From Prevotella sp. (GTDB lineage Bacteria > Bacteroidota > Bacteroidia > Bacteroidales > Bacteroidaceae): 64,000 nucleotides of DNA. Shown piece by piece: positions 23,701 to 29,160 of this stretch. Both the position numbers and the translations under genes were made by a program. The notes under the pieces are model-generated. The model searched no databases, was not told where the DNA came from, and worked only from the letters and a program-made list of their open reading frames with translations. The stretch's first letter is position 1; each line of letters begins with the position of its first letter. Location of the stretch: contig JAFTFX010000001.1 in assembly GCA_017458225.1 (NCBI GenBank), positions 45,915-109,914 on the forward strand, given 5' to 3'.

Positions 23701-24277
23701 GCTGAGGAACGAGGAACAGACTCTCCCCCAGCCCCTCCCTGTGAGTGAGGGGAGTGGTCACTCTCAAGGCGACGGTGGAGCGAATGGTCTAACTACTCCT
23801 GGGCTGGGGGAGAGTCTACTTTTTGTCGCTGACTGCATCCTTGAAAGCGATCTGCAGATGTACTTCCCCGACCAGTATGTGCCCAGCGATTCTGAGCGTA
23901 TGCTGCTCTATCGCGAACTCGACCATATTCGCGACGATAAGGAACTGGAAGCCTATCGCAGCCGTCTGCAGGACCGCTTCGGCCCCATTCCCCATGTTGC
24001 TGAAGAGCTGTTGCAGGTGGTGCGCCTGCGCCGCATCGGCATGAATCTCGGTTGCGAGAAAATCCTGTTGAAGCAGGGCCGCATGTTCATGTTCTTCGTC
24101 AGCAACGACCGCAGTCCCTTCTATCAGAGCGCAGCCTTCGGACGATTGCTCGACTATGCTGCCGCCAACGTGCGCCGCTGCAATCTCCGCGAGCAGCAGG
24201 GCAAGCGTTCCATGGTTGTCAGCGACGTGCCCACCGTGGAAGAAGCCGTGCGTGTGCTTATGGTGATAAGTCGGTAG
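20768..24277 (+). CDS. mfd: transcription-repair coupling factor Mfd, with in-frame palindromic insertion
   Basis: This 1169-residue ATPase removes stalled RNA polymerase from damaged DNA and recruits UvrA. The order is a UvrB-like N-terminal part, an RNA polymerase-interacting CarD-like domain (IGDYVVHVDHGIGKFMGLV, about residues 465-485), then two helicase lobes with GDVGFGKTEVA, DEEQKFGV and MSATPIPRTL, the RecG-like TRG motif, and the C-terminal domain. Residues 985-1016 (bases 23720-23815) have no counterpart in the family. They encode TLPQPLPVSEGSGHSQ onwards and come from a palindromic element also present in pheT. The insertion sits in the variable linker between the helicase part and the C-terminal domain, so activity is probably kept. 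Start: ATG 13 bp after the ribE stop. Confidence 0.96.
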   Translation: MKIQDLSTLYAHLPQVAAFDKLLRQKHPQVIRLRGLIASSAPLLLSALSAKRDGLMLIVMNDEEEAGYFYHDLTQLMGDEQVLYFPSSYRRAIKYAQKDAANEILRTEVLAKLDQGTVRYVVTHPEAVAEMVVTKKNLETRTLSLEQEQTISVDDVISQLRSLGFREVDYVYEPGQFALRGSILDVFSFSHEYPFRIDFFGDDIDSIRTFEVEDQLSRERCRQVSIVPELSAVEEKESLFRYLPSDTVLLFKNYRYVREMIDRTYQEGFSSQAMTERLEVATEMEREEIEREMRRETQIITGSQFLADSESFRRIELQSAPNDEDSISTKTAEAAKTGQATIRFNIVPQPLFHKNFELLQKTFEDYQLQGYHLYILADSQKQQERLHEILASMSGEQSDAGSASSKQFFVSVDKTLHEGFVDEDLRVCFFTDHQIFDRFHKYNLKSDKARSGKVALTLKEIQQFEIGDYVVHVDHGIGKFMGLVRMPITTATGQQAYQEMIKIQYQHGDSIYVSIHSLYKVSKYKAQDNGQPPRMSFLGTGQWERLKERTKKHIKDIARDLIRLYSKRRTQRGFAFSHDTYMQHELEASFLYEDTPDQLKATQDVKADMETARPMDRLVCGDVGFGKTEVAVRAAFKAAVDGKQVAVLVPTTVLAYQHFRTFSGRLKDMPVKVDYLTRARTAKQTTALLKELEEGKIDILIGTQKLIGKNVKFKDLGLLIIDEEQKFGVAAKEKLRQLKTNVDTLTMSATPIPRTLQFSLLGARDLSVIQTPPPNRYPIQTEIHTFSPEIVVDAVNFEMSRNGQVYFVNNRISDLPHLAEMIQKYIPDARIAVGHGQMKPEELEDIVLGFSNYDYDVLLSTTIVENGIDIPNANTIIINGAHNFGLSDLHQMRGRVGRGNRKAFCYLLAPPLSALPADSRRRLEALENFSGLGSGINIAMQDLDIRGAGNLLGAEQSGFISDLGYETYQKILNEAMAELRNEEQTLPQPLPVSEGSGHSQGDGGANGLTTPGLGESLLFVADCILESDLQMYFPDQYVPSDSERMLLYRELDHIRDDKELEAYRSRLQDRFGPIPHVAEELLQVVRLRRIGMNLGCEKILLKQGRMFMFFVSNDRSPFYQSAAFGRLLDYAAANVRRCNLREQQGKRSMVVSDVPTVEEAVRVLMVISR
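23720..23815. mobile_element. in-frame palindromic insertion element, mfd copy
   Basis: The 96-bp element has perfect 15-bp terminal inverted repeats, ACTCTCCCCCAGCCC and GGGCTGGGGGAGAGT. An inner CCCCTC...GAGGGG palindrome follows the left end. The length is 32 codons with no stop. The central part resembles the pheT element (TCACTCTCA, GG-C, then CTACTCC), which has an additional inner palindrome at its right side. No protein to move it is encoded. Confidence 0.75.
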
Positions 24278-24433
24278 TCTGCCATTTTGTCTTTCTATTC
24301 TGTCAATTTGTCTTTCTTTTTCGTGTTGGCATTGTTGTTGCATAAATGTAAGTGAGCGCAGCCGAAAGGGAGCGCAAGAGAGAATAAACATTTTAACAAC
24401 AACAAATAAAACAAACATTAGGAGGACAAAATT

Positions 24434-24862
24434 ATGACACCAATGATGAGACGTAACGCAGCTTGGCTGCCCAGTGTTTTCAACGATTTCTTTGATACCG
24501 AATTCATGCCGAAGGCAAACGCCACCGCTCCGGCCATCAACGTGAAAGAGAGCGACAAGGGCTACACCGTAGAACTGGCTGCTCCGGGCATGACCAAAGA
24601 AGACTTCAATGTTCACATCAACGATGAGGGCAACCTGATCATCAAGATGGAACAGAAACAGGAGAAAAAGGAGGAGGACAAGTCTACTCGCTACCTGCGC
24701 CGCGAGTTCTCTTACACCAAGTTCGAGCAGACGCTGCTCTTGCCTGACGACGTGAAGAAGGATGGCATCTCGGCCCGTGTGGAGAACGGCGTGCTGACCG
24801 TCGAACTGCCCAAGGTGGTAGAAGAGAAGGTGAAGGTGAGCCGCCAGATCGAGATTGGATAA
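24434..24862 (+). CDS. small heat shock protein, Hsp20/alpha-crystallin family
   Basis: A 142-residue ATP-independent chaperone that holds unfolding proteins. The alpha-crystallin domain covers about residues 32-135 (APAINVKESDKGYTVELAAP; FNVHINDEGNLIIKM). The signature near its end is RVENGVLTVELPK, and the C-terminus is short. The start is fixed by GGAGGA 8 bases before ATG 24434. The 156-bp spacer after mfd carries two near repeats of TTTGTCTTTCT and no recognised -7 box, so heat-shock control could not be read. A strong terminator follows at 24922-24960. Confidence 0.94.
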   Translation: MTPMMRRNAAWLPSVFNDFFDTEFMPKANATAPAINVKESDKGYTVELAAPGMTKEDFNVHINDEGNLIIKMEQKQEKKEEDKSTRYLRREFSYTKFEQTLLLPDDVKKDGISARVENGVLTVELPKVVEEKVKVSRQIEIG

Positions 24863-24921
24863 GCAGTCTGAGTAAACGACTCTTTAAGTAAGAGAGAAAA
24901 ACTTCAAGAATGCTTTTTAGT

Positions 24922-24960
24922 AAGAAAGCCACAGATTCCCAAAAGATCTGTGGCTTTCTT
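24922..24960 (+). terminator. strong terminator, 15-bp perfect stem
   Basis: AAGAAAGCCACAGAT and ATCTGTGGCTTTCTT enclose a 9-base loop. The A-rich left and T-rich right arms let it work in both directions, between hsp20 (plus) and the aldo/keto reductase gene (minus). Confidence 0.8.
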
Positions 24961-24995
24961 CGTTATGATTATTCGCCTGTTGGCTTTTGTTGCGG

Positions 24996-26387
24996 TTATT
25001 CGCCAGCCGGCTTTCGCATGCCGTTGTTTTGTTTCAGCTCCTCAATCATCTGGTCGAGTTTGTGCAGTTCACGCGGAATGCGGATGTTCTGTGGGCAGTG
25101 GGGCTCGCACTGTCCGCAGCCTATGCAGTGGTCGGCCTGTCGCGAGCGAGGCACCGATCGGTCCAGGCTGATCAGGTATTTGCGGCGGTTCTCGCGGTAT
25201 TCCTTGTCGCCCCGGTCGCGCGGCAGGATGCCCTCGTTCTTACATTTATTATAATGTACGAAGATGCCGGGAATATCCACACCGTAGGGGCAGGGCATGC
25301 AGTACTTGCAGTCGTTGCAGGGTATGTTCTCCAGTCCGAAAATCTTCTTGGCCACATCGCCGTGCAGGTATTCCATCTCCTCGTCGCTCAGTGGCACGAG
25401 CGGACAGTAGCTCAGCAGGTTGTCTTTCAGGTGCTCCATATAGGTCATGCCGCTCAGCACGGTGAGTACGCCTTCGGGTGTACCGGCATAGCGGAAGGCC
25501 CATGAGGCCACGCTGCGCTGTGGGTCGCGCTGCTTCAGTTCGTTCACCAGATACTGCGGCAAGTTGGCCAGTCGGCCGCCGAGTAGCGGTTCCATGATGA
25601 CAGCAGGTATGCCGCGCTTCTGCAGCTCGTCGTACAGGTAGCGGGCATCGGTGTTTCGCTTGTTGATCTCGTCGGCGAAGTCCCAGTCCAGGTAGTTCAG
25701 TTCTATCTGCACAAAGTCCCAGTGATACTGGTCGTTCATGGAGAGCAGCCAGTCGAACACTTTGATATCGCCGTGATAGGAGAAGCCCAGGTTGCGTATG
25801 CGTCCGGCCTCGCGCTCCTTCAGCAGATAGTCTATGATGCCGTTGTCTATGTAGCGCTGGTTGAACTCGTCCATGCCGCCACCGCCCACGCTGTGCAGCA
25901 GGTAGTAGTCTATGTAGTCCACCTGCAGTTCCTTCAGCGAGTTGTGGTACATCTCAATCGACTTCTCTTTGCTCCAGAACTGGCGGTTGAAGTTCGACAG
26001 CTTGGTGGCCACCACATATTCGCTGCGCTTATGGCGGCTCAGGGCTATGCCTGTGCAGCGTTCCGACAGGCCTTTGCAGTAGACGGGCGACGTGTCGAAA
26101 TAGTTCAGGCCGTGCTCAATGGCATAGTCCACCTGTCGGTTGATCATGTCCTGGTCGAACTCGTCGGCATTGTCCACCTTCGTCGGCAGACGCATCATGC
26201 CGTAGCCCAGCAGCGATACGTCCTCGCCCTTCCGGTTTTTGCGATAGGTCATCTGGCCCGTGGGCGGCTCCACCTGTTTCTTGTATTCCTCGGCAGCCTT
26301 CTGTTCGGGCTTCTTGCCCGTGCAGGCAGCCACAAGGGTAGCGGCTGTGCCGGCTCCCATGTATTTTAGAAAAGAACGTCTATCCAT
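24996..26387 (-). CDS. aldo/keto reductase with 4Fe-4S C-terminus, Tat-type lipoprotein
   Basis: A 463-residue protein starting MDRRSFLKYMGAG, a twin-arginine motif (RRSFLK), followed by a lipobox-like LVAAC at about residue 23. It should be exported folded by Tat and lipidated. The aldo/keto reductase barrel (about 55-330) includes HGLNYFDTSPVYCKGLSE and DYIDYYLLHSVGGGG. The C-terminal region holds CNDCKYCMPCPYGVDIP and CIGCGQCEPHCPQNI, two cluster sites. ATG 26387 was chosen because the frame upstream lies inside the previous gene. It is the last gene of the tatA-tatC-polyferredoxin operon, 4 bp after its neighbour. The substrate is unknown. Confidence 0.87.
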   Translation of the reverse strand: MDRRSFLKYMGAGTAATLVAACTGKKPEQKAAEEYKKQVEPPTGQMTYRKNRKGEDVSLLGYGMMRLPTKVDNADEFDQDMINRQVDYAIEHGLNYFDTSPVYCKGLSERCTGIALSRHKRSEYVVATKLSNFNRQFWSKEKSIEMYHNSLKELQVDYIDYYLLHSVGGGGMDEFNQRYIDNGIIDYLLKEREAGRIRNLGFSYHGDIKVFDWLLSMNDQYHWDFVQIELNYLDWDFADEINKRNTDARYLYDELQKRGIPAVIMEPLLGGRLANLPQYLVNELKQRDPQRSVASWAFRYAGTPEGVLTVLSGMTYMEHLKDNLLSYCPLVPLSDEEMEYLHGDVAKKIFGLENIPCNDCKYCMPCPYGVDIPGIFVHYNKCKNEGILPRDRGDKEYRENRRKYLISLDRSVPRSRQADHCIGCGQCEPHCPQNIRIPRELHKLDQMIEELKQNNGMRKPAGE

Positions 26388-26391
26388 AATT

Positions 26392-27858
26392 TTATATCTT
26401 CTTGTGTACTTCGTGTCCCTCGACGATGATGGCCGAGAAGGGACGGGCAGGACATACATATTCGCAGGCACCGCAGCCTATGCAGGCCTGTTCGTTCACG
26501 GCCGGCACATAGGCCGACTCCTCATCGTCGGGGTCAGAGGGCACCATCTCGATAGCTCCGGCAGGGCAGTGACGGGCGCAGTTGCCACACTCCACACCGT
26601 CGGTCAGCGGCACGCAGTTCTCTTTGATCCATACCGCGTGGCCTATCTGTATGCTCGACTTTTCCTCGTGGTCGATGGGCTGTATGGCACCTGCCGGACA
26701 TACCTGTGAACAGCGCGTGCACTCGGGGCGGCAGTGGCCGCGCTCATAGCTCATCACGGGTTGCATCAGGTGCATCAGGTCGGTCGAGGGGCGCAGCACG
26801 TCGTTGGGACATTCGCTGATGCAGAGCTGGCAGCCCGTGCAGCGCAGGGCCATGTTCTGTGCCGAGAGCGAGCCCGGCGGTGTGAGTGGTGTCTGTCGTT
26901 TGGGTGCCACTTTCTCCGCCAGATCGGTATAGCCGCCGTCGAACACCTTGTCTTTCTCCTGTGCGATGGCTGCTGTAGCCAGTAGGGCAGAGGAGAGAAG
27001 GAAGGAACGCTTGGAGGGGTCGACAGGGGAGCTGGGTTTGCTAGTTGCAATGGAGTACTTCAGCGCCCCGAACTTGCAGCTCTCCAGACAATCGCCGCAC
27101 ACCACGCAGCGCGAGTAGTCCACCGTGTGGCTCTTGTAGTCGATGCAGGCGGCTTTGCAGTTCTTCGAGCAGAGCGAGCAGTTACGGCATTTGTTCTTGT
27201 CGAACTGAATCTTCAGCAGCGAGAAGCGCGACAGGAAAGAAAGAACAGTTCCTACAGGACAAATGGTGTTGCAGTAGGTGCGGCCACCCCGCCAGGCCAA
27301 GACAAACAGGGCGACTAGCGTCACGGCGGCGATGATGAGCACGGGCAGCGACTTCATCCATACGTCGACCGAGTAGAAAGCGTAGCTCTCGTAGTGTTCG
27401 GCAATGCCGGCCAGCACGTTGTTGCCCAGCTTCCAGAGAGGCTGGAACAGCATGGTTGCAATGCGGCCGAAGGCACTATAGGGAGCCAGCAACTGCACCA
27501 GCGAACTGGCTCCAGCCGCCAGGGCCACGATGAACACGCCGAGCATGCCGTAGCGCAGCCAGCGCTTCTCAGGCGAGTAGCTGTAGCGGTTCTTCTTCGC
27601 CTTCCTGCCCCACTGTGCAAAGATGTCCTGCAGGATGCCCAGCGGACAGATGACCGAGCAGTAGATGCGCCCGAAGACGAGCGTCAGCACGACGAGCAGG
27701 GCGATGACCACGACGTTCAGGGCCAGCACGGCTTCCAGTGCCTGCATCTTGGCCATCCACGCCAGCCAGTGATGGGCTGTTCCCGTGAAGTCGAGGAATA
27801 GCAACGACAGTCCGATGAAGACGATGGTTGCCAGGGTGATTCTGATTTTTTTTAGCAT
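26392..27858 (-). CDS. polyferredoxin membrane protein (NapH-like half joined to a NapG-like half)
   Basis: A 488-residue protein. The first 200 residues have about five membrane spans and two CxxxCP motifs (YCSVICPLG, YCNTICPVG), as in NapH. CRNCSLCSKNCKAAC and CVVCGDCLESC follow. SKRSFLLSSALLATAAIAQ (about residues 280-298) looks like a KR-type twin-arginine signal inside the protein. After it come CTGCQLCISECP, CTRCSQVCP, CGNCARHCP and CIGCGACEYVCP, a NapG-like cluster-rich domain. The protein may pass electrons from the membrane to the exported aldo/keto reductase. It lies 6 bp after tatC and 4 bp before the reductase gene. Confidence 0.87.
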   Translation of the reverse strand: MLKKIRITLATIVFIGLSLLFLDFTGTAHHWLAWMAKMQALEAVLALNVVVIALLVVLTLVFGRIYCSVICPLGILQDIFAQWGRKAKKNRYSYSPEKRWLRYGMLGVFIVALAAGASSLVQLLAPYSAFGRIATMLFQPLWKLGNNVLAGIAEHYESYAFYSVDVWMKSLPVLIIAAVTLVALFVLAWRGGRTYCNTICPVGTVLSFLSRFSLLKIQFDKNKCRNCSLCSKNCKAACIDYKSHTVDYSRCVVCGDCLESCKFGALKYSIATSKPSSPVDPSKRSFLLSSALLATAAIAQEKDKVFDGGYTDLAEKVAPKRQTPLTPPGSLSAQNMALRCTGCQLCISECPNDVLRPSTDLMHLMQPVMSYERGHCRPECTRCSQVCPAGAIQPIDHEEKSSIQIGHAVWIKENCVPLTDGVECGNCARHCPAGAIEMVPSDPDDEESAYVPAVNEQACIGCGACEYVCPARPFSAIIVEGHEVHKKI

Positions 27859-27864
27859 ATATGG

Positions 27865-28608
27865 TTATTTGTTTGGTTTCACTATCCAGATGCTCACTTC
27901 GTAGAGCAGCCAAATGGGCAGCGCCACTACGATGAGCGTGAAAGCATCGGTAGTGGGCGTGATGATGGCCGATACCATGAGGATGGCCACGATGGCATGC
28001 CGGCGATACTGTGACATAAGTTCCCGGTTGATGAGGCCCAATTTGCCTAAAATAGCGCAGACAACCGGCAGTTCGAACACCGCTCCCATTACGAAGCTCA
28101 TGCCGATGAGCGTGTCTATATAGCTCTGCAGCGTCAGCATGTTTGCCACATCGGGGCTTACCTGATAGGTGCCCAGAAAGCGTACCGTGAGCGGAAAGAT
28201 AATCAAATAGTCTACCAACGTGCCCAGCAGGAACATGGCATAGGCCGAAACGGCAATCCATTGGGCGGCGCGCCGCTCGTTCTGGTAGAGGCCCGGGGCG
28301 ATGAAACCGAAAAGTTGGTAGAGTACATAGGGCGAAGCCAGCAGCAATCCCGCGTAGACGGCCACGCGCATGTGGGTCATGAACTGTTCCGTCAGTCCTG
28401 TGTTCATCAGACTGATTTGGAAACCTTCGTCGATGCCCAGCAGCCTGTAGCTGATGAAATCGCTCGACCGTGGAGCCAGCACCACGCTGAACAGCCAGTC
28501 TTTCATGCAGAAAGCGGCGACGGCAGCCAGCACAACCACCAGCAGCGAGCGCAGAATGACGCTGCGCAACTCGTCGAGATGCTCCCAGAAGGTGGCCTGT
28601 TCGCTCAT
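27865..28608 (-). CDS. tatC: Sec-independent protein translocase TatC
   Basis: A 247-residue inner-membrane protein with six predicted spans. It is the receptor for twin-arginine signal peptides. The N-terminus has TFWEHLDELRSVILRSLLVV, with the conserved E-HL-ELR motif, and the loop SPYVLYQLFGFIAPGLYQNER matches the family signature. It overlaps tatA by 4 bp and is followed after 6 bp by the polyferredoxin gene. No tatB is present in the operon, as expected for a minimal TatAC system. Nothing is truncated. Confidence 0.96.
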   Translation of the reverse strand: MSEQATFWEHLDELRSVILRSLLVVVLAAVAAFCMKDWLFSVVLAPRSSDFISYRLLGIDEGFQISLMNTGLTEQFMTHMRVAVYAGLLLASPYVLYQLFGFIAPGLYQNERRAAQWIAVSAYAMFLLGTLVDYLIIFPLTVRFLGTYQVSPDVANMLTLQSYIDTLIGMSFVMGAVFELPVVCAILGKLGLINRELMSQYRRHAIVAILMVSAIITPTTDAFTLIVVALPIWLLYEVSIWIVKPNK

Positions 28609-28820
28609 GCCTCTGCCTTTGAGTCTGCTTCGGCCGGTGCTTTTGTCTCTTTCGTCAGCTCGTTGCCGCTCATGCCGTCCTTGAAGCTCTTCACGCCTTT
28701 GCCCAGTCCGTTCATCAATTCAGGAATCTTCTTTCCACCGAAAAGCAATAGTACCACAAGGGCGATGATGATAACCTCGTTGAGGCCGAGGCCACCAATT
28801 AATAATAGGTTTACGTACAT
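28605..28820 (-). CDS. tatA: Sec-independent protein translocase TatA
   Basis: A 71-residue protein with one N-terminal span (EVIIIALVVLLLFGG), then KKIPELMNGLGKGVKSFKDG, the standard amphipathic helix with the FGGKKIPEL hinge, and a charged tail. TatA forms the transport channel with TatC. It is the first gene of the minus-strand operon. The 340 bp upstream (28821-29160) hold a 22-bp-period array and the divergent pheT promoter. Confidence 0.95.
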   Translation of the reverse strand: MYVNLLLIGGLGLNEVIIIALVVLLLFGGKKIPELMNGLGKGVKSFKDGMSGNELTKETKAPAEADSKAEA

Positions 28821-28967
28821 ATTTATATTATAGTGATTGTCTTGTTTTAGAATTCTGCTTGCAAACTTACGGAAAAAAAGTGAGAAAACGTCGGTTTGGG
28901 CGAAAAAAATATTATCTCAAGTCTCGATTGATATGATTTTACGTGATGGACTATATTGAACTGTTTT

Positions 28968-29033
28968 ACAAACTCGTCGACTTTGTTGAACAAACTCGTC
29001 GACTTTGTTGGACAAACTCGTCGACTTTGTAAA
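28968..29033. repeat. 22-bp-period intergenic tandem array (three units)
   Basis: ACAAACTCGTCGACTTTG begins at 28968, 28990 and 29012, exactly 22 bp apart. Each unit contains the GTCGAC palindrome between ACAAA and TTTGT. The sequence is unrelated to the arrays at 3005 and 52810 but has the same period. It lies between the divergent tatA and pheT genes. No other feature was seen in this spacer apart from the pheT promoter. Confidence 0.75.
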
Positions 29034-29118
29034 ATGGTTGAAGTTGAAGGTCCAGCAGTTTAAACACTAACAAAAGTATAAAATCGCGAAATATTGCTTG
29101 TGTTTCGTGATTTTTTTG

Positions 29119-29126
29119 TAATTTTG
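29119..29126 (+). promoter_or_regulatory. -7 promoter box (TAATTTTG) of pheT
   Basis: A perfect -7 box 35 bp before the pheT ATG. A TTG at 29098-29100 lies 18 bp upstream and may serve as the -33 box. Confidence 0.65.
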
Positions 29127-29160
29127 CGGCCGAATTCGAATTTAAAATTGTTTTTTAGGA

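Noticed and set aside
23720-23815. Assembly artefact as the source of the mfd insertion
   Set aside because: A related but not identical element is in pheT, and both keep the frame, which chimeric assembly would not explain.
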